In this document: positions 17,416-25,693 of the stretch, one piece after another
Layout of the letters: every line of letters starts with the position of its first letter
Numbering within the stretch: the stretch's first letter is position 1
DNA from: Alphaproteobacteria bacterium
GTDB taxonomy: Bacteria > Pseudomonadota > Alphaproteobacteria > Puniceispirillales > Puniceispirillaceae
Length of the DNA: 35,622 bases
Reading direction: 5' to 3'
Assembly: GCA_009919335.1 (NCBI GenBank)
Contig: RGCC01000004.1
Span: forward strand, 1 to 35,622
Notes under the pieces: model-generated
Databases searched by the model: none
What the model saw: only the letters and a program-made list of their open reading frames with translations
What the model was told of the DNA's origin: nothing
Program-made: the position numbers and the translations under genes

Positions 17416-18633
17416 CTATGCGTTGGTTTCTGCTTCAATTGCATCATCGGCAAGACCAATGATACCGTCAGCATATAATTCCTTGATCTGGGCGGCTGAA
17501 AACCCAAGGCTTTCAAGACATGGGCCAGTATCAGCGCCAATGACCGGCGGATTACGCGTTAGATTGCCAATGCGCCCATCAAGGCTTATCGGCAGGTTTG
17601 GCAGCCGGCCTTTTTCCCCATTGGGCATGATAGTTTCAAGAAGGTAACCACCGTCATTTAGGTGCGGATCGTTGAACAGCGCTTCGGGCCGCGCGATCGG
17701 CGCAAATGGCAGATCAGCCGCAATCGCTTTTTCGGTCACCGCCGCCAGATCCAGACCGGCGATCGTCGCCGCCAGCCGTGGCAACAGACGCGCGCGCGCC
17801 TCGATACGCTGATTATTGGTTGCCAGCGTTGCATCAGCACCCAGATCATCAAAGCCAAAAATATTACAAAATCTGAGCCAATGCTTATCCGAGGTGATGC
17901 CAAGAAACACCATGTGATCATCCTTGGTGCGGAATTGATCATAAATCGCCCATGCAGATACCCGTGCCGGCATCGGCGGCACCGGCTCATCCGACTGGGC
18001 GGCATAGGCAAGATGCTGGCCCATCAGGAACATCGCGCTTTCAAACAATGCCGATTTAACCAATTGCCCTTGGCCGGTTTTTTGCCGTTCTATCAATGCT
18101 GCCTGAACCGCAACAACACCAAATGTACCGCCCATAATATCGACAACGGACGCACCCGCGCGCAATGGCTGACCGGGCGGCCCAGTCATATAGGCCAGCC
18201 CACTCATCATTTGCACAACCTCATCAAGCGCAATCCGGTTTTCATAAAGGCCCGGCAAAAATCCCTTTAACGACAGATAGATCAGACGCGGGTAATCTGC
18301 GCCTATTTGACCGTAATCAAGCCCCAGCCGTGTCATCGTTCCGGGGGCAAAATTTTCAATCAGCACGTCAGTTTTAGTCAAAAGCCGTTTGACGATCCCA
18401 AGGCCGCGCGGATCTTTCAGATTAAGTGCCACACTTTGCTTATTACGGTTAAAAAAGGGAAAGTAACCGGTACCAAAGCCCTTTAACCGCCGTGTCGGAT
18501 CACCGGCAACAGGCTCAATCCGGATCACCTCAGCGCCAAGATCAGCAAGGATCAATCCGGCGGTTGGCCCCATAACCGTGTGGCCGAAATCAAGCACGCG
18601 CAACCCCGCAAGCGGCATGGCATCGGCACTCAT
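17416..18633 (-). CDS. CaiB/BaiF family (class III) CoA-transferase
   Basis: A 405-residue class III CoA-transferase, which moves CoA between carboxylic acids through an aspartyl-CoA thioester intermediate. The N-terminal LRVLDFGHTVMGP segment, the VLIENFAPGTMTRLGLDY motif and the nucleophile region VVDIMGG (catalytic aspartate about residue 170) are all present. The length is normal. Its ATG overlaps the stop of the upstream ADP-forming acyl-CoA synthetase gene by 4 bases (ATGA). It is followed by the citryl-CoA-lyase-like gene. The acid substrate is unknown; a dicarboxylic acid with succinyl-CoA as donor fits the operon context. Confidence 0.9.
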   Translation of the reverse strand: MSADAMPLAGLRVLDFGHTVMGPTAGLILADLGAEVIRIEPVAGDPTRRLKGFGTGYFPFFNRNKQSVALNLKDPRGLGIVKRLLTKTDVLIENFAPGTMTRLGLDYGQIGADYPRLIYLSLKGFLPGLYENRIALDEVVQMMSGLAYMTGPPGQPLRAGASVVDIMGGTFGVVAVQAALIERQKTGQGQLVKSALFESAMFLMGQHLAYAAQSDEPVPPMPARVSAWAIYDQFRTKDDHMVFLGITSDKHWLRFCNIFGFDDLGADATLATNNQRIEARARLLPRLAATIAGLDLAAVTEKAIAADLPFAPIARPEALFNDPHLNDGGYLLETIMPNGEKGRLPNLPISLDGRIGNLTRNPPVIGADTGPCLESLGFSAAQIKELYADGIIGLADDAIEAETNA

Positions 18634-20840
18634 ATAGTGTCTCCGCCGGCACCATTTTTCGGGCCTATCCGGACCAGCGCATCAAGCATCAGAACGCCAT
18701 CAGATCGCACCAATACCGGATTAATCTCGGCCTCGGCAATCCGGTCACTACCAGCCAGCCTTGATAGGTTTGTTATCAACCTAGCCAATGCGTCAAGATC
18801 GCCTTTGGGTTTTCCGCGATAGCCACGAAGGGCGGCAAAGCCCTTCACCTCGGCAATCATCTTATGCGCGGTTGCAATACTGACCGGTGCGGGGCGTATA
18901 GTTACATCTTGGTAAATCTCGGCAAAAATACCGCCGGCGCCAACGGTAATGACCGGCCCAACCAGATTATCATGCCGCAACCCAACCAGCGCCTCGCCAA
19001 GCCCGAGGGCCATTTCTTGAACCAGCACCCCATCAATATGTGCCTTTGGCGCATGAATTTTTACCGCACGCTGCATCTCGGCAATCGCCGCCTCAAGCGC
19101 CGCCTCAGATTCAATCGACAGAACCACCGCACCATAATCAGATTTATGCGGCAAATCCGCCGAGACCAGTTTAGCAACCAGCGGGAATTCTAACCCTGTT
19201 TCAGCCACCATGGCCGATGCTTTAAACGCTGCATCATCACCGGCCGGTAAAAATAAATGCCGCGGCCCCTCGATACCAAGCGCGGCAAAAAGCCGGCACC
19301 CATCAACCTCATTCAACAGCCCCCCGGCATCACCGATTTTGGCAGTCGAAATCATTGTCTCTAGCTGCTGCCCTATGGCCAGATGATCATCCGCCTTTGT
19401 GCCAATATGACGTTCATCACCATGATCATCTTGATCGGTTTCCACATCATCACACAGCAATAGTCCAATGCTGTCGGCACAGCTCTCGACACTGCCAAAG
19501 CATGGAATTCCAGCCGCCTCCAGCATCGTCATTGAGGTGACTGCAACCGGCAACGGAAAGGCCGCCACCGGTGCCGCTGCCGGATTTTCAGCAACCGCAT
19601 CAATAATGGGCTTTACCGCCAGTTCGGGATTAAACTGCGCCGACGAGCCAATCGCCACCACAACAATCCCGGTTTCGGGATCATTGATCAATTGAGTGAT
19701 GGCCTTTTTCATAATATCATACTGGGCACCGGCGAGCGTAACATCGACAAGTTTGCCACTGCCACTTGGAATGTTCTGCAACGTAAAAAACGCTTTCGAA
19801 GCCGGGCTTAATCCGGTCAACTCGACACCGCGGAGGCTGAGCTGGTCAACCAGCATCGCCCCACCGCCGCCAGTTGTCGTGACAACGGTTGCACGGCGTG
19901 GACGCGATCCCAATTGGGACTTTTTCATCAATAATGCCGGCGCTTCAAACAGCGCATCAAACTGGCGAACCTCGGCCACCGAATGCTGTGCTAGAAACGC
20001 CCGAACCGCCGCCGCCTCACCAGTCATGGCACCAGTATGCGAAACCGACAAGGCCTGACCATCGGTCGATTTTCCAAGCATATAGGCCACTACCGGCTTG
20101 CCAAGCCGTTTGGCCGCTTGGGCAAATTCAGCGAATATCTGCGGATTGCGCATGGTTTCCAGAAACAAGACAAACCCGTCGATATCTTCATCATCAACCA
20201 AGGTCAGGCCAAGCCTGCCAACACAAACCTGCGCCTCATTACCAAGCGAGACCAGCGCGGCAAAGCCGATATTTCGTGCCTGCCCCCGCGAAACAAGCGT
20301 GCCAATCAGACTGCCACTATGCGATAGAACCGCCAGCCGCCCGCGCGGTAAATCGTCGATTTTAAAGGCCGCATTGGTGGTGCAGACGAAGCCATTATTA
20401 GTGTTTACCACGCCCATCGAATTTGGCCCGATCAGCATCAGCTTGGCGGCATTCGCCTTTTCCACAAGCCGCGCTTGGCGTGCTTGCCCCTCGCTGCCGG
20501 CCTCGGCAAACCCGTCGGCCAGCACCGAGACAATCTGCACACCGGCGGCGATACAATCATCCAGCGCCGCCTCAACCAGTTCAGTGCCAAGCAGAATATA
20601 GGCGTGATCTATCTTTTCAGGGATTGCCGAGACCGACGGATAAGCCTTGATGCCAAGCACCTCGTCACGGCGCGGGTTGACGATATAAATTTTACCGGCA
20701 AACCCATGTTGCTGGCAGAATTGCAACGGCCGCGCCGACAGTTTTTTTGCATCACCCGATACACCAATGAGCGCAATTGATTTTGGCGCAACAAGCGCGC
20801 ACCCTAAATCATGCCCAGCCTCATCCGCAAAATCACCCAT
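18630..20840 (-). CDS. Acyl-CoA synthetase, ADP-forming (NDP-forming, ACD family)
   Basis: A fused ADP-forming acyl-CoA synthetase of about 736 residues. Domains in order are a CoA-binding Rossmann domain (residues ~15-130, SIALIGVSGD), a succinyl-CoA-ligase-like domain with the phosphorylated histidine in SVSHTGAMTG (His268), and an ATP-grasp_5 domain (from about residue 510, with FPLVAKLVS and GAVVLSI). It interconverts acid, CoA and ATP with acyl-CoA, ADP and phosphate, and is related to citryl-CoA synthetase and succinyl-CoA synthetase. ATG at 20840 has AAGGG about 9 bases upstream; an alternative ATG at 20864 has no visible ribosome site and lies 2 bases after the upstream stop. It is embedded in the operon between an acyl-CoA dehydrogenase and a CoA-transferase, so two activation options exist in one operon. 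Confidence 0.88.
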   Translation of the reverse strand: MGDFADEAGHDLGCALVAPKSIALIGVSGDAKKLSARPLQFCQQHGFAGKIYIVNPRRDEVLGIKAYPSVSAIPEKIDHAYILLGTELVEAALDDCIAAGVQIVSVLADGFAEAGSEGQARQARLVEKANAAKLMLIGPNSMGVVNTNNGFVCTTNAAFKIDDLPRGRLAVLSHSGSLIGTLVSRGQARNIGFAALVSLGNEAQVCVGRLGLTLVDDEDIDGFVLFLETMRNPQIFAEFAQAAKRLGKPVVAYMLGKSTDGQALSVSHTGAMTGEAAAVRAFLAQHSVAEVRQFDALFEAPALLMKKSQLGSRPRRATVVTTTGGGGAMLVDQLSLRGVELTGLSPASKAFFTLQNIPSGSGKLVDVTLAGAQYDIMKKAITQLINDPETGIVVVAIGSSAQFNPELAVKPIIDAVAENPAAAPVAAFPLPVAVTSMTMLEAAGIPCFGSVESCADSIGLLLCDDVETDQDDHGDERHIGTKADDHLAIGQQLETMISTAKIGDAGGLLNEVDGCRLFAALGIEGPRHLFLPAGDDAAFKASAMVAETGLEFPLVAKLVSADLPHKSDYGAVVLSIESEAALEAAIAEMQRAVKIHAPKAHIDGVLVQEMALGLGEALVGLRHDNLVGPVITVGAGGIFAEIYQDVTIRPAPVSIATAHKMIAEVKGFAALRGYRGKPKGDLDALARLITNLSRLAGSDRIAEAEINPVLVRSDGVLMLDALVRIGPKNGAGGDTI

Positions 20841-20866
20841 AATATTGCCCTTAATATCGCGCATGA

Positions 20867-22036
20867 TCAGCCATCAATTTTTGGCGGCTTTGGCGGGCGC
20901 TGCTGGAAACGCCGTTCAAAAACACCCTCGGCAATCCGGTTTTTCAGAATTTCTGTTGACCCGCCAGCAATCATCCAGCCGCGTGTCCGCCGCATGCAAT
21001 ATTGCACGATGCTGTCGTCACTAAAGCCCAGCGCACCCATCACCTGCAACGCCTCATTTGCGGCAAAGAAGCCAGCCTCGTTACATGCCAGTTTTGCCAC
21101 AGCCGAATCATGCGCCGATGGCAGGCCATTATCAGCCCGCGTTACTGCCCGCATCAGCAATAGCTGTGCAGCCTCAAGCCGCATTTCCATTTCGGCGAAT
21201 TTCCACTGTATCCCCTGAAATTCGCAAATATCACGGCCAAATTGTTGGCGCGTTTTGGCATGATCACGCGCCTCGCTAAATGCTTTGCGCCCAACCGCCA
21301 CGGCACGCGCGGCATTGCCGAGCCGTTCAATGTTAAAGCCGGATATCTGCTTTTTGAATCCCCCCGGGCCAAGCAGGATATTCGCCTTTGGTATCCGGCA
21401 ATTGTCAAAATAAAGCGGCGACCATGCCTCGCCATTCATATAGCGATAGCCCGGGCCAATGGTAAAACCTGGGGTGCCCTTTTCAATGATCGCCGACCCA
21501 ATACCCTCGGTACCCGGGCCAAACCGCAAATAGATCAGGAACAAGTCTGCCTCACCGCTATTCGTCCCGAAAACCTTGCTACCATTGATTAAGAAATCAT
21601 CCCCGTCAGGCGTTGCAGATGTTTTCAGTTCGGTAACAGATGACCCTGCATCGGGTTCGGACATACCAACCGACATCACCCCTTTTCCGGCCAAAAGGTC
21701 AGGCAGGAAGCGTGCCAGTTGATCATCACTAGCATATTCGGCGAATGTGCGGATTGCACCGAAATTGCCAGCCTGCACCACATCAGCACTGCGCGGACAA
21801 AATTCAGCAACCGCCTGAATCGCCAACACCGCATCGCTTAGACTGCCGCCGATACCGCCCTTGGCTTCGGGAATGGTAATCCCAAGAAGTCCCATCTCGG
21901 CAAACCGGGCGGCAATATCCCATGGATAGCCGTCGCTATTGGCCCGGTCAACCGCACCATCCGCCAGTTCAGCAGCGGCAAAGCGCCGGACCGTATCATA
22001 GAAAATCTGCTGATCTTGGGTGAGTTCGAAATCCAT
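20867..22036 (-). CDS. Acyl-CoA dehydrogenase family protein
   Basis: A 389-residue acyl-CoA dehydrogenase with the FAD/substrate segment VGMSEPDAGSSVTELKT in the beta-domain and FQGIQWKFAEMEMRLEAAQ and QVMGALGFSDD in the C-terminal domain. At the usual catalytic-base site it reads MIAGGSTEIL, so glycine (about residue 358) stands where short-chain enzymes have glutamate. In other acyl-CoA dehydrogenases the base comes from a different helix, so activity is not excluded. It would introduce an alpha,beta double bond in the acyl-CoA formed by neighbours. Its ATG directly follows the CoA-transferase stop with no gap. Whether it acts on a linear acyl-CoA or a substituted succinyl-CoA cannot be told from sequence. 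Confidence 0.9.
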   Translation of the reverse strand: MDFELTQDQQIFYDTVRRFAAAELADGAVDRANSDGYPWDIAARFAEMGLLGITIPEAKGGIGGSLSDAVLAIQAVAEFCPRSADVVQAGNFGAIRTFAEYASDDQLARFLPDLLAGKGVMSVGMSEPDAGSSVTELKTSATPDGDDFLINGSKVFGTNSGEADLFLIYLRFGPGTEGIGSAIIEKGTPGFTIGPGYRYMNGEAWSPLYFDNCRIPKANILLGPGGFKKQISGFNIERLGNAARAVAVGRKAFSEARDHAKTRQQFGRDICEFQGIQWKFAEMEMRLEAAQLLLMRAVTRADNGLPSAHDSAVAKLACNEAGFFAANEALQVMGALGFSDDSIVQYCMRRTRGWMIAGGSTEILKNRIAEGVFERRFQQRPPKPPKIDG

Positions 22037-23242
22037 CTAGGCATCCTCATCATCATTAAAAACAGCCGCCCCACTAGAGGCAAGCTGGCTAATTTCATCA
22101 TCGCTAAATCCAGCTGCCAATAATGCAGCCCGCCCCCCTTGGCCAAGGCGCGGCGGTGTCATTGCCGCGTGATCACTCAACGATGCCGGCGACAATCCAG
22201 CGATGCGTGCCGCTGGCAATTGACCAAACTCTTCGATCTCAACCCAGCCAATTGCCTCGGTTTCAGCAATTTGAGGATCGTCAAACAAATCATCATAATT
22301 ATGTACCGGCGCATTCAGTATATCGGCTTTCGACAACACATCTACCCAATGCGCCGTTGGCCTTTGCATAATGTGAGGCGCGACAAGATTGTTGATTTCT
22401 GCAGCGTTATCAAGCCGGGCCTCGGCCGAATTAAACCGCGGATCATCCAGCCATTCATTGGTGCCCAAATGCTGGCACAGGGCGGTAAAATGCGGATCAC
22501 GGCGCGCATTTAAACTAAGATAACCATCCGCTGTGGCAAAGGTGCCAACGGGTGCCCCAACCGGCTGAACAGCCGAGCCTTCAAATTTTTGTGCAACAAG
22601 ACGCGCCTCTTGAAAGGCCATCGCACTTTCCAAAAGGCTTGTTTGAATATGACAACCGCGTCCGGTTGTTGCGCGCCGGTACAGCCCGGCAAATACCGCC
22701 TGACTAAGATAAAGGCCGGTCGAATAATCAATCGCCAGCATATTGATCCGGCGCGGCAATCCAGCTTGATCCCGGTTGATGCTCATCAGGCCGGTATAGC
22801 CCTGCATCACGGTATCAGTTGCCGGCATACGGCTTTTCGGGCCCGTCGGGCCAAATCCGGTAACCGATGCATAAACAACGTTTGGGTTAACCGCCGCCAC
22901 AGCCGCATAATCAATGCCCAGTCGCTTTGTTACATTAGGCCGGTAATTTTCAATAATGACATCCGCCTTTGCCGCCAGCTTGAACGCCGCAGCACGGCCA
23001 TCAGGGCTTTTCATATCGAGGGCAAGGCTCTTTTTACCGCGGTTCAAGACGATTGATTCAGCCGAAAAATCGCCTTTGCGAAGACCAAGTGAGCGGCACC
23101 AGTCGCCACTACCTTGCGGCTCTACCTTGATAACACTGGCGCCGTTGCGGCCTAAAAGCAGCCCGCAATAGGGCGCAGCCACCCCTTGGGCAAATTCCAC
23201 AACAAGCAACCCGTCAAACGCATCTGCCATTGGATCGGTCAT
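22037..23242 (-). CDS. CaiB/BaiF family (class III) CoA-transferase
   Basis: A 401-residue class III CoA-transferase, clearly diverged from the one at 17416. Features are LLVVEFAQGVAAP, the VIIENYRPNVTKRLGIDY motif, and the catalytic-aspartate region NMLAIDYSTG. The ATG at 23242 lies 1 base after the crotonase stop and is preferred. An in-frame ATG at 23263 would overlap the crotonase gene by 20 bases and adds only seven residues. The C-terminus (AGFSDDEISQL) is typical of the family. It is the second gene of the operon and probably loads or unloads CoA on the pathway acid. The presence of two such transferases in one operon suggests separate acids at entry and exit, or activation of two related substrates. 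Confidence 0.9.
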   Translation of the reverse strand: MTDPMADAFDGLLVVEFAQGVAAPYCGLLLGRNGASVIKVEPQGSGDWCRSLGLRKGDFSAESIVLNRGKKSLALDMKSPDGRAAAFKLAAKADVIIENYRPNVTKRLGIDYAAVAAVNPNVVYASVTGFGPTGPKSRMPATDTVMQGYTGLMSINRDQAGLPRRINMLAIDYSTGLYLSQAVFAGLYRRATTGRGCHIQTSLLESAMAFQEARLVAQKFEGSAVQPVGAPVGTFATADGYLSLNARRDPHFTALCQHLGTNEWLDDPRFNSAEARLDNAAEINNLVAPHIMQRPTAHWVDVLSKADILNAPVHNYDDLFDDPQIAETEAIGWVEIEEFGQLPAARIAGLSPASLSDHAAMTPPRLGQGGRAALLAAGFSDDEISQLASSGAAVFNDDEDA

Positions 23243-23243
23243 G

Positions 23244-24035
23244 CTAGCGGCTCTTTTTGTCAAGAAACGCTGTTACCGCCTCATGATGCTCATCACTGGC
23301 ATAACAGATTGACTGCGCCTCAGAACCCAGCGCAAACACGGTTTCGAGCGTTAAATCAACTGACCGATTGACGATTGATTTTGACAAGGCCACAGCGCTT
23401 GGCGGTCCAAAGCACAGGCTTTGTGCCCAGTTGCGCGCCTCATCCAGCAATGTCTCGGCATCGGCCAACCGATCGGCAAGGCCAATCATTGCCGCCTCGT
23501 CAGCAGCGACGGTACGGGCACTGAAGATCAGTTCTTTGGCAACTGTTGTGCCAACACGGCGCGGCAGGAAATACAGCCCGCCGCCATCAGGAATTAAGCC
23601 GCGTTTCAGATAGGTCATCGAGAAGCTTGCCGCCGGCCCTGCAACAATAAAATCACACGCCAGCGCAAGATCACAGCCCAAGCCCGACGCGGCACCATTA
23701 ACCGCGGCAATCACTGGCTTGTCCATATGATAGATCGTGGAAATCAGACGATGCGTCTGTTTTTGCCGCTTCCAACCGTTAAATCCAACCTTGCCGCGCG
23801 GCGCCTCCAACCGTTCACGCATCCCACCAATATCGCCGCCAGCGCAAAACCCACGCCCCGCACCAGTGAGGACAACTGCGCCAACCTCGTCATCGGCGTT
23901 CACCTCGTTAAGCGAATCGATCAGGGCATTTCGCATCGCATCATTGATCGCATTTCGCTTTTCTGGCCGGTTTAATGTAACCGTCGCCACCTTGCCATCA
24001 CGGGCGACATCAATCAGGGGTTGTATGCTTGTCAT
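23244..24035 (-). CDS. Enoyl-CoA hydratase/isomerase (crotonase) family protein, PaaG-like active site
   Basis: A 263-residue crotonase-fold protein. Oxyanion-hole segments are visible (FCAGGDIGG about residues 63-71 and NGAASGLGCDLALACD). At the two positions that are glutamates in classical hydratases it has Asp122 (GCDLA) and Tyr142 (MTYLKRG), so normal syn-hydration is unlikely. It keeps the LIPDGGGLYFLPRRVG segment with Asp150, the arrangement seen in PaaG-like isomerases. An enoyl-CoA isomerase, hydrolase or atypical lyase activity fits better than hydratase. It is the first gene of the six-gene operon and starts at 24035 with GAGG about 10 bases upstream. It is divergent from the PrpD gene across a 253-base gap. 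Confidence 0.87.
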   Translation of the reverse strand: MTSIQPLIDVARDGKVATVTLNRPEKRNAINDAMRNALIDSLNEVNADDEVGAVVLTGAGRGFCAGGDIGGMRERLEAPRGKVGFNGWKRQKQTHRLISTIYHMDKPVIAAVNGAASGLGCDLALACDFIVAGPAASFSMTYLKRGLIPDGGGLYFLPRRVGTTVAKELIFSARTVAADEAAMIGLADRLADAETLLDEARNWAQSLCFGPPSAVALSKSIVNRSVDLTLETVFALGSEAQSICYASDEHHEAVTAFLDKKSR

Positions 24036-24080
24036 CAGGGGTTTGCCTCGGTGATTTATAGGATTGGACCGTCAGCACAA

Positions 24081-24094
24081 GCCTTTGCAAAGGC
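24081..24094. promoter_or_regulatory. 14-bp perfect palindrome between divergent operons (candidate operator)
   Basis: GCCTTTGCAAAGGC is a perfect palindrome in the 253-base gap between the crotonase-led minus-strand operon and the plus-strand PrpD/UbiD genes. It lies 46 bases upstream of the crotonase start, where a repressor would block its promoter. No regulator gene is adjacent, and no second copy was noticed in the window. Confidence 0.45.
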
Positions 24095-24288
24095 ATGAAA
24101 CGCGGCGAATAGATCATATATTCATCAAAAAGAATAAGGTAAAAAAATGCCCTTGTCATGCGGCAGATTTAATTACGCTTGCCATAGGAAAGATTTATTC
24201 AAAGACAGGCTATTTTGACCTTGCAGCACTGCCCGTCTGTTGAAACAATGCTAGTCACTTCGCGAGCATAGTCCCCCTTGGTGCCAAC

Positions 24289-25674
24289 ATGGTTCTTATA
24301 GAAAAAATCGCCGATTATATTGTGCAGGAACAAACCCGCACCCTTCCACCGCGCACGATCCATCACGCCAAACGCGCTGTGATCGACTGGTTTGCCGCAA
24401 TGTATCCAGGTGCTGTTCAGGACCCTAATCCGATGCTGCGCGCCGCCTTCCTTGACAGTGGTGATCCGCAGCACGCAATCATCTTTCCGACTGGTGATCA
24501 TTCGACAGTCAAAATTGCGGCCTTTTTGAATGGGGCTAGCGCTCATACCTCAGAATTTGACGATATTTTCCGCGATGGCGGACTGCATCCGGGCTGTGCG
24601 ACAATTGCAGCTGCGCTTGCCGTGGCGCAAAAACATACCTTATCCGGCGATGCCTTGCTGCGTAGCGTTATCGCCGGTTATGAAGTTAGCAGCCGGATCA
24701 GTGCTGCGATGGGCCGTGACCATTATCGTTATTGGCACACAACGGCGACGATCGCCACCTTTGGTGCTGCCGCTGCGGCGGCGGTGCTGTTGCGCCTGAA
24801 CCGAGATCAGACAGCCCATGCTTTGGCAACTTCGGCAACGCTTGCCGCCGGATTGCAGCAGGCTTTTCGTTCTGACGGGATGAGCAAACCGCTTCACGCC
24901 GGCCATGCCGCCGAAACCGGGGTAATGGCTGCGATTGCTGCCAGCAAAGGGGTGACGGGGGCGCTTGATGTGCTTGAGGGGCCAGCTGGAATGGGCGCCG
25001 CGATGAGCGGCACTGCCGATTGGGATAAAGCCACATCAGGCCTTGGCGATACCTATAATATAGAAATGATTACTTTTAAAAACCATGGTTGTTGCGGTCA
25101 CACCTTTGCCGCCATTGACGGGTTATTGGCGGTGATGAAAGCCGAGCAGATCAGCGCCGGTGATATTGCGGATATCGCCATCGCAACCTATGGTCCGGCG
25201 GTTTCGATTACCGATAGAGTTGATCCGCAAACCCCACAAGAGGGCAAATTTTCAATGCAATATGTGGTGGCGCACGCCGCGCATTATGGCAGTGTCCGCA
25301 TCGAGGCTTTTGCTCCAGACCGGATGCGTGATCCGGCTATTCGGGCGATGCTGCCCCATATTCAGGTCAGCCTTGATCCGGAAATTGACGCCGAATTTCC
25401 ATCGCGTCGGGCGGCGCGTATCTCCATCATGACGCGTGATGGCAGGACAGTTTCTCATTATCAACCCACCCGAAAAGGCGATCCCGATCTGCCGCTATCG
25501 GATGATGAATTGAACGCAAAATTCATCGAACTAACCTCGCCAATTCTTGGCAGCATTTCGACCAACGCGCTTTTGAAAAAATTATGGAAACTTGAAACCA
25601 TCGACGTCGCCAGCATAGCTACATCTGCCGTGATCCGCCGTGATGACGAAACCCGTAATAACTTGCCAAACTGA
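24289..25674 (+). CDS. MmgE/PrpD family protein (2-methylcitrate dehydratase / aconitate decarboxylase-like)
   Basis: A 461-residue protein with the two-domain MmgE/PrpD fold. The helical N-terminal domain includes FLNGASAHTSEFDDIF and the HPG motif (GLHPGCATIAAAL), and the C-terminal domain includes FKNHGCCGHTFAAIDG. The family contains 2-methylcitrate dehydratase, cis-aconitate decarboxylase and iminodisuccinate epimerase, all acting on polycarboxylic acids by proton abstraction next to a carboxylate. No iron-sulfur cluster is expected. It sits 19 bases upstream of the UbiD-family decarboxylase and is surely co-transcribed with it. No PrpB or full-length methylcitrate synthase is nearby, so the ordinary methylcitrate cycle is not supported. 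No clear ribosome site precedes the ATG at 24289, but no alternative start exists close by. Confidence 0.88.
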   Translation: MVLIEKIADYIVQEQTRTLPPRTIHHAKRAVIDWFAAMYPGAVQDPNPMLRAAFLDSGDPQHAIIFPTGDHSTVKIAAFLNGASAHTSEFDDIFRDGGLHPGCATIAAALAVAQKHTLSGDALLRSVIAGYEVSSRISAAMGRDHYRYWHTTATIATFGAAAAAAVLLRLNRDQTAHALATSATLAAGLQQAFRSDGMSKPLHAGHAAETGVMAAIAASKGVTGALDVLEGPAGMGAAMSGTADWDKATSGLGDTYNIEMITFKNHGCCGHTFAAIDGLLAVMKAEQISAGDIADIAIATYGPAVSITDRVDPQTPQEGKFSMQYVVAHAAHYGSVRIEAFAPDRMRDPAIRAMLPHIQVSLDPEIDAEFPSRRAARISIMTRDGRTVSHYQPTRKGDPDLPLSDDELNAKFIELTSPILGSISTNALLKKLWKLETIDVASIATSAVIRRDDETRNNLPN

Positions 25675-25693
25675 CCATGCTTTGGAGCACAAA

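Noticed and set aside
17662-18270. 202-residue open frame on the + strand
   Set aside because: Antisense shadow of the CoA-transferase with shadow-like composition.
16611-25674. Methylcitrate cycle (PrpC with PrpD)
   Set aside because: The citrate-synthase homologue is too short for PrpC, lies in a different operon on the other strand, and PrpB and propionate activation genes are absent.
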